Positions 1 through 11,673 of a DNA stretch of 64,000 nt are shown here, piece by piece. Under the pieces are notes generated by a model. It saw only the letters and a program-made list of their open reading frames with translations, made no database searches and was not told where the DNA came from. Within the stretch, counting starts at the first letter, position 1. Each line of letters opens with the position of its first letter. The stretch is from Apiotrichum sp. Y4204 (Eukaryota; Basidiomycota; Tremellomycetes; Trichosporonales; Trichosporonaceae). The translations under genes were made by a program, and so were the position numbers. The stretch is taken from assembly GCA_025531455.1 (NCBI GenBank), contig JAMYHL010000040.1:62001-126000 (forward strand). Direction: 5' to 3'.

Positions 1-155
1 TTTCGGAACGCCCACCGACTCTCAACTCTGTATATCGTTTCGTGTCCTTGGATACTCTTCTCTGCTCTTGAAGAGTCTTACGTCGTATTGGCTGAGGCGC
101 TAGAAGCGACCTTTGTTTATACCATCTCTCTCACCCACTTTCCTGTACAGCCGCC

Positions 156-1810
156 ATGTCGTATGACGACCACCGCTTGACGGTGGACACTGTTCGCGCC
201 AGCGACAACAATAACGAGCCGGCCTCGCCACCATTCCCCCCGCGCACGCCGGACCGTGGATTCTCTGGAAGATCAATATCCCTCGGCTTGCGTTGCTTCT
301 GTGGTAACAGCCTCGACTCCAAACGCAAAAGTGGAATGTTCTGCTCAATTGGTGGGTCTCGATCTCTGGAGATGATGCTGACAATTGTGCAGACTGCGCA
401 CGAAACGGTACTTTTTCCTCTCTCACCACTCAACAACACCGCCTTCCCTCTATCGGCACTCACCTCACTGAGGCACTGTCGTTCAAAGACCAGCCATTCC
501 GTGCCCCATCTACCACGAGCGACTATTATGACGAAGCGTCGCCGCACCCTCGTGCAATGGCGAGGGCAGAGCAGCGACGTGAAGAACGGCGCCGGCGTCG
601 TGCAGACCCCATTGACATGGGCGTTCACTCATCCTTGATTTGCCGCTCGTCGACTTGTCCCAATATGCCATCGTCCGCGACCCAGACAGCACCACCACCT
701 TCGACAACTGTACCTGATCTCGTCTCATCTCACTCGCGGAGCACATCCAACGCGTCGTCCATATACTCGTTCTCCTCCAGCAGCTCCCTGTCTCGAGTCG
801 GCTCCACCAGCTCGCATCACCGCCAGCCATCATCCGTGTCCGTCGCTGCTGCCATCATGGAGGTTGATGGGGAAGAGTCGTTTGAGAAGGCGCTGGCTCG
901 CTCCACGCTAAAGGCCCGCGGCACCCGTCGTCGTAACCTGAGTGGCGCAAAGAGCACTGCTAGTTCGTTGAAATCATCAAATTCGGACATGCGTGTGCAC
1001 GACATGCTTGATGAGCTCATCAACATGGAGCACTCATTCTATGTCGATGACCACCATAGCCTTGGTGATGAGCCAGTTGTACCCGAGCGGGTCCCGACAC
1101 CTGTCTTCACCCAAGTGCAAGACCCGCAGCACCCTCCTCGCACTCCCTCGCCTGTGAATGGTGCCAGTGCCATTGTCCCTCCTGCTCCTGGTGGCGGCAC
1201 TGAACGTCGCAACTCGTTGACACACTCGCGGCCGTCCAGCTCTTTCCTTCACCAGTCGTCCCTCTCGGAATCACACACTGCCCTTTACCTTGCAACGGCG
1301 TCACCCAGCGGCGACGAGCGGAATCGGCGTTCTGCTTCACCAAAGCTCTCACTTCGTCGAAGCATCCAATTCAGCCCAAGCCATGCCGGTCCAGTCATCC
1401 CGCCATCGCCTCGTCGTTACGACTCACCCTCTCGCCGCAGGCCCATGACTCTCAACCCCGTCATGGATGCCTGGCGCTTCCCGACCGCCGACTTTAATGA
1501 GCCGTACGGCCAGGATGATGACGACTACGACATGCCGGAGCCTGCGGCCTGCTTGTGGCCGCGGGGCAACTCGTCGAGCCTTGGCCAGTCCGCCTTCCCC
1601 ACATCGCGAGCGAGCATGAACCTCGCCGAGCTTGCGTCCGTCGCACCGCCTCGGTCTAGTGTCCGCCTCAACCAGCTCCTCGGTTCGTCCTCGGAAGAGG
1701 CGGATGTGGATATGGAGAGCGAGGTCTCTGACGATCGCTCCACCGTGCGTGGCAGCGTCCGCCAGAGCTTTATGTCTCCCTCGGCGTCGTTCCCGCAGCG
1801 CGGATGGTGA
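156..1810 (+). CDS. FCS-like zinc-finger protein, Ser-rich, function unknown
   Basis: Two exons, 156-351 and 393-1810, give about 537 aa. The 41-nt intron has a GTGGGT donor and ends in GTGCAG. Splicing joins the first frame to the long downstream frame and completes a compact cysteine motif at residues 47-67: CFCG, then FCS, then DCA (C47, C49, C63, C67; spacing C-x-C-x13-C-x3-C). This resembles FCS-type zinc-binding knuckles. An Arg/Glu-rich basic stretch follows near residues 120-135. The rest is Ser/Pro/Arg-rich and probably disordered, with short acidic patches near residues 425 and 500. The start is the first ATG of the frame that reaches the Cys motif. I do not recognise a named orthologue; a nuclear or signalling adaptor is only a guess. 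The gene model is well supported, the function is not. Confidence 0.8.
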
Positions 1811-4189
1811 ACACGACAAGTACACATACAACCTACAAGACCAAAACACCCGGAAACACCCTGTACCATTAACCCTGCACGTTTGTACCACACACATCAC
1901 AGCATCCATTGTATTGAGGCCCGTCGCTTGCGATACAATGCCCCACACCACTGCCACGCTAGCCGTCAAACTGTCCACCACTACTGCATATTTGTACATT
2001 CATAGTTGCGAAGCATTTCGTGAGAGTTGTCGCGCATATTAGGAGCAAGTGTGGTTACTATGGAGGGGCCGTCCACACGCGTCTGAATAGGATTGTGGGA
2101 ATCGCAGAATCTACTGGACGCGCCCCACTACATTGCTTGAAGCAGGACGAACATTACGGATCTCCGTCTGTGGGAACGCGCAGCTTGGCAACCATTTGAG
2201 ACCCCGGTGGTCGTGGAACGGCGCGCAGTGCCTGCCAACAGGGGCCGGCGGCAGGTGGCAACCGGCTGGCGTGTAAGGAAGCTCTGTAAGCCAAGCTCAA
2301 CGCCAGGCAACGGCATGCCGGAGGACACACGGCATGCACGGCACCAGCAAGCGACCGAGACCGGCGAGCGGGGCGCTCTGCGGGTCTTGTCGCTTCTATG
2401 CGTACCATACACGCCGTAAGCGGCGTAATCTTCCCGCCGTTCTCGGCACCCATCCGGATCAAAGCAACCGTCCACGGTTTCCTCGACGTCGGCATCGACC
2501 TGCCGCACAGCGATCTGGGGAAGCACGACGCCAATTGCTTGTCGCCGGTTGCCTGTTGCCTGTTGCCTTCCGCTCGTCGCTGGTCGTTCGTCGTCCGTGG
2601 CGCTTTCCGCGTCGCCGCGACGCTGTTGCCTGGATATGAATGTGTTCATGCGCGAGCTATCTGTGGGATCTGCGTCGTACACCTGCCGCCAGTGTGCTGC
2701 GGGAAGCGCGCAGTGGGCGTGGGCTATCGGTTGTGGGCTGCACGTTCGCACGCCACCCACGTTCCTGGCCACATCGGAGCTCTTGGCTCATATGTGGCTC
2801 ATACATCACAAAGCGCGGAGCGTGCTGCTAGCTGTTTCTCGAGTGCAACTGCACGCCTGACATGTCGATGTGCGATACAATACGTGAACGCTGGACGACG
2901 GCATGCGAAGGCGGGTGCGGAATGCTTTGCGGTTCTGGAAAGGGGTGATTGTGGGACGCGAGGCGGAATGGAACATTGCTGCGGAATGGGCATTATGGAC
3001 GCTAGGACGCGTCAGCTGCCAGTCAACGCTGCAACCAGTTCGACAGCGTAACGCGTACTGTGAGCTGTCCTCGATCACAGGCAGACAACAAGTGTATAGA
3101 TCAATCCCGCTAGGGCTCCATGGGGCCTCCATGAGCCAGCAGGCCACATCGGTCTCATCGATCTCATCCGGTCTCGAGCCCCACACCACCCAGTCTCAAT
3201 GTCTCCGTCCTCCGCTCGCCTTCCCGTTCCCTCGCTTTCATCCGTCCCACAGCTTTCGGACTTACGGCACCGACTATGCGCTAATGTCCTTGCGACGGAT
3301 CGACATGAGCGCGAGTGGGCATGCGGGCATGCGCATTGGCTATCGGACATGGAGAAAAGTTGCCGAATTGTACGAAAAAGTGTACCAAGTGGTGGTCCAG
3401 AAGGCCAGAACAGAACAATTGCGCGGCGCCAGCGGTGCCCCCGCCCTTGTTGCTTGTGGGAACGCTGCGAGCTTTTAGTATCCCGAATCCGAAGCACCGC
3501 AGCCCACGTATCTCGAGTGCCTGCGGCGCGCGCCGTTGTCCAGCAGGGAGGGTTTGGATCCGACATGTAGATCCGTGGTCTCAGTCAGCGACGCCTCTCG
3601 TACTGCATCCTCCGTCCTGCGCTATTTGCGAGTGTGTAATCCTGTAACTCTACTGACCGAGGTTCTGTCAGCTGACTCGACGCGTTTTGAGTAGGCAGAT
3701 CGAGTGGGCGAGTCCGAGGGAAGGTGTTCCATCCCCCCCGTTCGGAGCGCACGACCCCAACACCCGCGCGTGAATGGCCTTATGAACTTCTGCGCGTATG
3801 TCTCGCTTGTTACCGCCATCGCCCAGCCACTGGCGCATCTCGCGTCTCCTTTGGCCCGTATCTTGGATATGACACGCACGTGGGGCGTTCTCGTACGCGT
3901 CCGTACGCGTGACGTTACGCGTTGCGGCATGGCAACACGAATCCACGGACATTGCAGCATGACATCATCCGACCCCAATGACCGATACATGCCAGAGCAA
4001 GACGCTTATCCCTCCCTGTCTTCCAAACTCTATCTCCTAACCCGCTATTTGTACCTACAGCTGGTCCGTACGACCTGCCCCCCTCTTGAGCAGACTAGTC
4101 ATGTCACAAACAAAAGTAGTGTCCTTTCCATTCCCTCGCTATCGCCAACGGCATTCTTGTTCACTCTCACAGGATTGCCGCCCCGTCGT
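1811..4189. other. Intergenic region, no gene recognised
   Basis: About 2.4 kb between the 3' ends of two convergent genes. Open frames on both strands reach 60-230 codons, but they lack start context, recognisable domains and consistent splice signals, and they overlap one another, as expected in GC-rich DNA. A short TTGCCTG repeat lies near 2545-2570. Nothing else was identified. Confidence 0.5.
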
Positions 4190-6347
4190 TCAAATCTCGT
4201 GGTGGTGGTCGTCATCGCTTACGGTGTCGTTTACAGTGTTGCTCGCGTCCTTCTCATTGCTGTTCGTGTTGACGCGCAGCAGCTCCTCGGCCTTCCACAC
4301 GTCCGCGCCCTGCACCAGGAGGTTGGCGGTGTGGGTTGTAGACGAAAAGAGCATGCGTACTCCGCCCTTTTGAAGGACACTAGAGAAGCGGGTCACTATG
4401 CCTGATTTTTCTGCAGATTAACACACCGAGCCTGCGACTGATCTCTCATGACTCACCCAGGTACACGTTCTCGTTGTTGCCGACAGCACGCAGGTCGAGC
4501 TGGAGGCAGCGCATGGTGCGCACGCGGGGTTCCTCTGGTGGTTCGCGCGGCTCCTCAAAAGGCTCCATCTTCTGCGGGTTGCCCTCACTTGCGCGGCGGG
4601 GGCGCGGGAGGCCGTCGAGCACTCGCGCTGTGCGGTCGCTTTCGGATTGGGTGCGAGAGTGCGTCGGGTAGATGGGAGTCATGCCACTGACGCCCACGCC
4701 AAGGCCAAAGCTGTATCTTGGCGTCGCGGTCGTCGGTGTCGTCACTGCGGAGGAGCTTCCCGATGCGGACGTGCTCGCCCAATGCACTGGGATGGGGCTA
4801 AGGGTAAACGTCGCCGTACCGAGCAGGTCCTTCGGCGTGCCGGGTAATGAGTGTCCGTGGCGGCGGGGGGAGGTTTGTGACAATGAAGAGCAGGATGACG
4901 GTGTGCTCTCCATGTCGCTCTCCTCGTCAGAGCTGTCCTCTGCCGTCGTCCAGTCTCCACTCTCGCTGTGCCGGTCGAGCTCGCCAGCACTTAACAGGTC
5001 ACCCTGGTCCTCCGGACGATTGAACATGGCGCGAAGGACGCGCACTTCAGTCAATACACTCGCGCCGTCTTCGGTACGGGTGTATGATATGAATGGGCGA
5101 GGCGGCGATGGGCGACGCTCGTATGATGGGCGGCGTTGCTCTCTGGACGGACGAGGGGATCCTGGGGAACCGAGCTCGCCATCGCCCCTCTCCCGCTGGA
5201 GTGCGGCGAATGCCCTCTCCGGCCACACTAGATACTTTTTCAGCCTCTCACTGTTGCGCCCTTCCGTGTCGCGTGACAAGCCGACGCAGGCAAGTGGGCT
5301 GCTGAGAACAGTGATCTCGGCGATCGGTGGTGGTGGTGGTGTCGGTGGTAGCGCAGGCATGTAACCGATGCACTCTTCTGGGGCGACGTGTATTGACCGG
5401 CGCCTCACAGGTGGTGCCAACGGGTCCACATTCCCTGCTGTCAACACTTTGCCGCAACTTCCGTTTCAGGTACTCACAGCCATGGGCCTTGAAGATCTTC
5501 GATGCACGCTCAAAGTCTTCAGCCTTGACGAGAAGAAAGTCGGTAAAGTAGCTTGACTGGTACAAGATCGACACACCTGCGGCCGCAAGGGGGGCGGAGA
5601 CGTGACGGAGGTGCGGGGAATCTACATGCAGATCAGCAGGTGAGAAGCCTCTCTTTTTGACGTGCTGGAAGCTGAAAGTTGCCGTGATGCGGCTCACCAT
5701 TCGTGCAGTGGTCGTCGCTCTCTCCGGACGAGATCTCAAACACACGCCATGGGCCGTTGATCTTGACCTCAGAGTCGCCGTCGGTCAGACTGCCCCACTC
5801 GTCCTCGACAAGGTCGACCGATGCGAAAAGGGCAATCTGTGGCGTCAGAGCAGATAGAGATGGAGGGTGGGGAATGCTTCTTGAGTCTGGCGCTGAAGGC
5901 TGCGCGCCCTGAGGCGCTCATGAGGGTGACGGTTCCGGCGGGCAAGTGAATGACTCGAGGTGACAGTGCTCTGCCCACTGCAGCCTGGTTCTCGCGCTTA
6001 CCTCGATCCTGTTTGATGTGAGGTTGAAGAACTCGGACGAGTCCTCGGCGGCACGGTCGATCGTCCAGTACACCCGTGAGCTGTATAGCGCCGACCCGGA
6101 CACGGGCACATGTATGATGGACACTGGGTCATGAAGGGCACTGTGGTCAGCATCAATGCGAGTAACGGCCGTGCGGCGCGTGCGGCGCGACGGCCTGGAG
6201 CGTGGTGTGGGTGTGCCGCGTGTGCGTCGTGGGCGCGGTCGCGTGTGTGCCACCATGTCGCAGTGATGCCGACGCTGCGTTTCGCCCTCGGCGCCAGGTC
6301 CAATGTCGGCTGATAGTAATAACGTACGTGATAGAGACGGACACCAT
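4190..6347 (-). CDS. CASTOR-like ACT-domain protein (putative amino-acid sensor)
   Basis: Six exons on the minus strand: 6347-6328, 6140-6002, 5836-5698, 5621-5478, 5434-4457 and 4410-4190, giving 546 aa with every phase closing. Segments resemble the animal CASTOR/GATSL arginine sensors. The N-terminus MVSVSITALHDPVSIIHVP leads to FFNLTSNRIE. The middle has APLAAAGVSILYQSSYFTDF followed by LLVKAEDFERA, a typical ACT-repeat core near residues 112-145. The last exon restores the end of the final ACT unit (GIVTRFSSVL, then ANLLVQGADVWKAEELLR). Between them lies a Ser/Pro/acid-rich linker of about 270 residues (roughly 190-465) that CASTOR lacks. CASTOR proteins bind amino acids and signal to TORC1; that role here is inferred from the fold only. 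Intron 1 (6327-6141) is the longest. Confidence 0.8.
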
Positions 6348-8915
6348 TGTGCCGCAGCCGCACGAGGTTTCACCGTCCGTGACGAGGAAAAGTGGAGTGA
6401 AGACGAGTTGAGATAATGCAAGGCAAAAAGTCGACACTAGAAGAGGAGGACCGAAAAATCTCGCGCGAGAGTGGAGAACTCGCGCTGTGTGTAGGTGGGG
6501 GGTCACGATGTCACAGATTCTGTCTTCTTTGTGGAGCTGGACAGAAGGGCGACAAGAGTGGGGAGAGTAGAGGAACACAAAAAGGATGACCCCTACTCTA
6601 AGGCGTCTTGTCGAACACACCTTTATGCGGCAACGACAACAGGAATATCGAGCACAACTGGCCCGTATCCTGCATTCTCTGACATTGCCGTTCTGTGTGG
6701 TCGCGAAACCTTTGCTGCTCGCTCGGACCTACAGGGGGGGAGGGAGCACAGATGAGCAGATGAGAGGGGGGCCCATGGGCAGAAGACGAAGGGTATGCGG
6801 AACCTCTCTGTTCCCCCCCTCCGTCTCAGCTGATGCCAACCATGGGCCAACATATGAGCGCCATTATCTGCAGTTTTACAGTTCATCAGCTTGGTTCTTC
6901 AGTTTGCGCACCGACTATCGAGCATCGACTCCAGGTATGTATCAGGGGCGCAAGCAATACAAGTGCTGAGGGACGTTGAGGGACGAGGGAAGAGGGGCGT
7001 GCGGCGTACAAGGTCAAAATGCCACCGGGCGTCGGAGAATGGACCCGTTGCCCGTGGGGAACCGCAGCTGGGAACCGCAGCTGGAGCATCCACGATGGCC
7101 ACGATTGTGATCCATGGGATCCATAAAAATGAGGGACAGAGCAGGGGGCGCCAGGGGGGCGTAGGGACAACGCGGCGTCGCGGCGGCCCGTCGGATGGTG
7201 GGTTGCAATCTCGCGATGGCTTTCATACCGGGGACGACAAAGGATCAAAGGAAGTCGCACTTGACAATGCAGAGGACAGAAGATCAAGCTGATCATTCAC
7301 CATTCTCACTGCTGAAGTTACACCTTGCTGCTCTTTTATTTGTGTTGTCGTTATGGCCGGGGCAGTGCCAAGTGACACGGCTTACGCCCGGGTCTTATAG
7401 TGTGCTTCTGACCTCGCGCACTGACAGGCGATGATCTGTGGGCGCTTCTTTGCTCCCTAGGCATGCTTCTTTCTCGCTTCCGCAGCGACAGAGACACCTG
7501 TGGCCTGTGGCCTGTGGCCTGTGGCCAGTGTAACGGTCTAGTCAGCAAGATTGGGCGCAATAGATGCTCTATGCTCCATGATCTCTCAGCGGCAGCTGGT
7601 GCAAGTCTGCTGATACGGCCTGTATGCCTTGTTTGCCCTTCTGACCCCTTTTTGACAACTCAGGCCTCAAGACTGTTACAGGGAGCCATTCACCCCGCCA
7701 CTTGAAGATGGGTGGAATGCTTCTCGCGATCTCGATCCCTCTGGGATCACATGCCCAGTGCAGTCGGCCAGTGCAGTCGGCTGGCGGGCTGCAGGCGGGA
7801 GGATCCGAGGATGCACTTGGCTGTAGTATGCGTTGGTGCCAAGGGAATCGCACTGGTCTGAGGGTTCTGGTAATAGTGTGGCTAGTGATGGAGGGAACTT
7901 GTCAGAAGCATCCCGTCCACTATTGGGATCCTCCATCCCATCCGATCGGCTTCGCACTGCTTCTGCTTCTGCTTCGCAAGTGTGGACGGAGGCTCCACCG
8001 GACGTTCGGCCACATCCTCGCCATCAAGAGGAAGTAAGTCCGATGCTGTCTCTTCCGGACCGTGTCGCGTCGGATCTTGGAGCAAATGGATGCGAGTATC
8101 CTATACAGCTGTATCCACGATAGTGGTACGAGATCCACGGCTGCGCCTCCGAACCCCAAATTCCGCATGCGCCGCCACTTGTTACAGCTGCTGTCAGTCA
8201 TATCGATCGATCGGCCTCCTCCGCCACACGTCACGGCTTTATACAAGCAGAGCGCCTACCGCCTGTTTTTACCTTGGCGGGGCAACCACATAAACTTCAT
8301 TCGCGCCCAGTTGATAAGTTATCAGCATGCCCAGGACACCACTGTTAGGAGGCACAAGGCGCCGGTGCGTGGCGACGTGCCGTGGCGCCGCACGGCGCTG
8401 GGGGACCATGTCCCTGTCTTGGACCAGAGATCAGACACCCGGTTAGAACGCAACGCCGGGGTCGGGTGCCCTGCGCCAAAGGCGGCACGAGATTGGTCAA
8501 CGCGTCAGTGGATCAGTGTGAAGCGTAGGAGGGTGGCTTTGTGGTATGCTTCTTGTAGACTGTCCTGTGCGCCAAAGGAGATATAGAGTGCTGTGTTTTA
8601 TAAGCTGATAGATGGTTCTGGAGGCTTGGAGCTCGTGTGAGCGCGTAAGGAAAATCTGGGACAGCTGGGAGCTGGAACATGGGGATGGATGCGATCCGGA
8701 AAGGAAGGGGAGAGAGAAAAAAAGGACTTATGGGATGCACGAGAAGTCAGTCGCGTACGGCGGCCACACAGTTTTCGCGTGCACCACGTGACTTCTCCTG
8801 GATTCCTTCATTCCACCACTGGACACACCCAGTCGCACTGGCTGTAAACAAACGTCGCCACCACCAGCAACACGGTCGCAACAACAACTTCTCAATCCCA
8901 CCATTCTCCACCTCC
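6348..8915. other. Divergent intergenic region, no gene recognised
   Basis: About 2.6 kb between the 5' ends of the CASTOR-like gene and SPC19. The many overlapping open frames have no recognisable domain. The region presumably carries both promoters. It contains the TGGCCTG minisatellite at 7498-7526 and short purine-rich runs near 8695-8725. Confidence 0.5.
7498..7526. repeat. TGGCCTG heptamer tandem repeat
   Basis: Three full copies and one partial copy of TGGCCTG in direct head-to-tail array, read directly from the sequence. It lies in intergenic DNA. No function is assigned. Confidence 0.85.
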
Positions 8916-9607
8916 ATGTCCCTCCCCGTCCGGCAATCCACGCGCGGCTCGCTCGCGCCCCCGCGCTTCTCACGCAATGCGCGCGAGAGCATGTATCCCG
9001 TGCCAAGCAACGACTTTCTCAACAGCCTGAACGACTGCGTCGCCGCGACTGAGGGCTGTGCCGCAACCGTGAGTACAAACCTCGACGTCTCGACGTGCGC
9101 TAATGTCAGCTTTCCTCGGCGCTGGACAAGTTTGAGCCCGGGGTTGCGGACCTTCCCCGTCTGAAGCATATTTTTGAGATACACAAGGTGCGTGCTCTGG
9201 TGTCTGTTAACTGCGTCTTGAGGCAGAGCGGCAGCTGACAACAGGGCTTCCTCCTCATGCCGGAGCCGATGGTGCTCGCGAAGAAGAGCAACTACGCGGC
9301 AAGCCTACAGCCGTACATTGACCAGCTGCTTGACCGGGCGGGCGAGCTCGTGGCCGCCGAGGCGGGGTACGTCGAGCGGCTGGAAGAGCAGCTCGCACTG
9401 CTCGAAAACGCGCGGGCACGGCGCATCCCCGCAGCGCCGAGGTTGCCGGGGACGTTCAAAGACCTCGACGTCAGTGCCGACCGCAGCTTCCTTGATGCCG
9501 TCGACGTGCGGGGCGTGACTCCGGCACAGCGGCGGAAAATGGCGATGCTGCGGAGTAAGAGGATGAAACTAGAGAAGGAGCGCGCGAGGCTTATGGGCGA
9601 GGCATAG
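8916..9607 (+). CDS. SPC19: DASH complex subunit Spc19
   Basis: Three exons, 8916-9068, 9110-9187 and 9245-9607, give 197 aa. The introns (41 and 57 nt) end in TCAG and ACAG. The N-terminal half contains FLNSLNDCVAATEGC and then FEPGVADLPRLKHIFEIHK. The third exon continues with GFLLMPEPMVLAKKSNYAA and YIDQLLDRAGELVAAEA, the signature of fungal Spc19, followed by a coiled coil and a basic tail. Length matches the family (about 110-200 aa). Spc19 is part of the DASH/Dam1 ring, which couples kinetochores to microtubule plus ends in the nucleus. The gene is convergent with CTF8, only 155 bp between stop codons. Confidence 0.9.
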
Positions 9608-9762
9608 TTGTTTGGATAACAATGTACATAATAATCATGGTATGGTCGTACAATGGCCGGTGGCCTGTCAGAACTCGATCACGGGCCGAGTAACGTGGAG
9701 AGCCGACGGCGGGTGAATGTCGATAACTTGTGAGAATGCAGCTTCAGCCCGTTTGCTCGCCA

Positions 9763-10626
9763 CTACTCCGGTAGCTGCGTCGCGGCGACAAGAGGCTCCG
9801 GCCTGGCGTTAGCTTCCTATGCTGCGGAGATAGCTCACCTCAACGAAAACACGACCTTCTTGCGCACGACAGCCACGACCTCGTAGTATCTTGTGCGAGG
9901 CTGCTCGCGCCTCCTCTTCTCTCTCCTCTCTCGCCGCTTGCGCTCCCGCTCCCTCTCCTTCTCCTGCTCCTCATCGTCCTCCTCATTATAGTCCCACATA
10001 TTGTGGTCGGGTGGCGAGCTCAGATCCGAGGAGTAGTCGCGCGGAGGTGAGCTGAAAGCGACACTACTAGCGGTCCCGGGTGGCAGAGGACGCGATGACT
10101 TGGTCGGGGTGGTAAACATGTCCTGCGCGTCTGGGAAGAGCGGCCCCTCCCCCTCCTCCTCATCCTCTCCATCGTCCAGCCGGCGCTTCTTCGCGCTCCC
10201 ATGCTCCTTCTCCTCCTGCTGCTCCTTCTCCCGCTCCTCGTCACTCTCCTCGTCCGCAACATCTCCCTGCAGCGCGGTCGCCTTCGACGCCGGGTCCTGC
10301 GCCTTCCGAATCACCGCGTATGGCTTCGGCAGCGTCGCCATCTTGCCGTGCAGCAGGTGGTGCTCGCCGATGTGCAGTGTTGGCCGGTCCTGGCGTGAGT
10401 ATATGCAGGTGGCTGAGAGATTCAAGGGCAAAGCAGCCTATTCATCGCTACTCACCGGTCGGTCGAGCCCCAGCACACCGATGACGCCGTTGTTCTTATC
10501 GCCCTCCCACTCGAGCTCACCCTGGAGCTCGATGACGACGAGCTCGCCGCCGATCCGTGCGAGGGGTGCCGAGGAATCGGGCTGCGGCGCAAAGTGGTGT
10601 GGGTGGAGAGGGAGGTGGATACGCAT
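9763..10626 (-). CDS. CTF8: Chromosome transmission fidelity protein 8 (Ctf8)
   Basis: Three exons: 10626-10456, 10389-9839 and 9802-9763, giving 253 aa. Exon 1 carries GELVVIELQGELEWEGD and GVIGVLGLDRP. Exon 2 begins with the Ctf8 core TLHIGEHHLLHGKMATLPKP and AVIRKA. Residues 95-230 are a family-atypical acidic/basic low-complexity insertion. The core resumes with YYEVVAVVRKKVVFSLR. A stop follows in that frame, but a GTGAGC donor precedes it, and a 36-nt intron joins to RPEPLVAATQLPE and a stop, which fits the RPxP ending of known Ctf8 proteins. Ctf8 with Dcc1 and Ctf18 forms the alternative RFC clamp loader needed for sister-chromatid cohesion. The insertion makes this protein about twice the yeast length. 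Confidence 0.88.
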
Positions 10627-11673
10627 TGTGGCGGGCTTTGGTAGAACGTGCTCTGATTAACGCAAGAGAATGTTTGTGAGGAAGCTCAAGGCGTCATTAA
10701 TTCTTGTTAGCCTGCGGGGGTACACTGAACGCGTCGAGTCTTCTTGTGGGACGCGTCAGTCACGTGATACCCATTTTGGCCATGCCAATACCATGCAGTC
10801 GTCACGCTCGGAGTCACATGCCACTGGCCACTTGCGCAATTGCGCGACCCCCCGGTACCCCGGTCAGTTGCAATGTCCTCCGGTCGCAATCAACTGCGCG
10901 AATGCATGCATATTTTTCTCTGACCCGCATGCGGCGCTAGGCACGCATACCCGATGAGCGTATGGACAGAAAAAGACATCGATTCCAGTGTAGGAATGAT
11001 GTATAATGTAAATCGCAGTGTGAGCGACGGCTAAGCACGGCAACTGCCCGCAGGAGGCTTTGACACAGCCGACCCCACGCAGGCTGCAGGCGGGGGGTGG
11101 TTACGGCCCTAGTAAAAATGGGCTGGAGCGCCATCAATCTTTCCTGGGCCGGTGTCTCGGGCCGAACAGAGGAGATGAAGAGGAACACAAGCAGGGTGTG
11201 CCGGCGGTTACGGCGATGGCGTCGAGGGGAGGCTTCCAGATCGAGAAGAAGCAGCAGACATGAGATGAGACGGTGGTGGAGTGAGGAAAAAAAAAAAACT
11301 TATCACGAAAAAATAAAAAAAAAAGTGTATGGGTCTGAGATGTCATCATGACTGCGACTCACCTTTCGGGGATGTCTACGTTCTGGCCTCTCTGCCCTCT
11401 CTTCTCTCTCCTTCGAGATTGCCAGATTGTTGACAAACCCTTTGCCTAGCGTCGACAAACCCTCACCTTGGCCCCCAGCGACCCTGATTGACAAGCAAGC
11501 AAGCGCGGAGAGGCGACAAGCTGCTAAAGAGATAGCATCGCATATCATCTCATCTTACCATCAACTCGTCTTGTTTTTCTTGCTTTTATTAATCCATCTC
11601 GACATCTCCCCCACTTCGTTGTTCTTCATCTCTCGTCCGTCCACTCCACCTCCTCACACCACCTTCTTCCACC
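10627..11673. other. Divergent promoter region of CTF8 and the HAD phosphatase gene
   Basis: About 1 kb with no supported gene. It holds poly(dA) runs at 11286-11324 and a pyrimidine-rich stretch at 11560-11665 just upstream of the phosphatase ATG, probably its promoter and 5' leader. Confidence 0.5.
11286..11324. promoter_or_regulatory. Poly(dA:dT) tracts in divergent promoter
   Basis: Two A-runs (about 12 and 10 nt) separated by a short spacer and a shorter A-run, in otherwise GC-rich DNA, 350-390 bp upstream of the phosphatase start. Such tracts often exclude nucleosomes in fungal promoters; that role is inferred. Confidence 0.35.

Noticed and set aside
1811..4189. Open frames of 60-230 codons on both strands
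   Set aside because: Overlapping, no start context, no domain and no splice-linked continuation.
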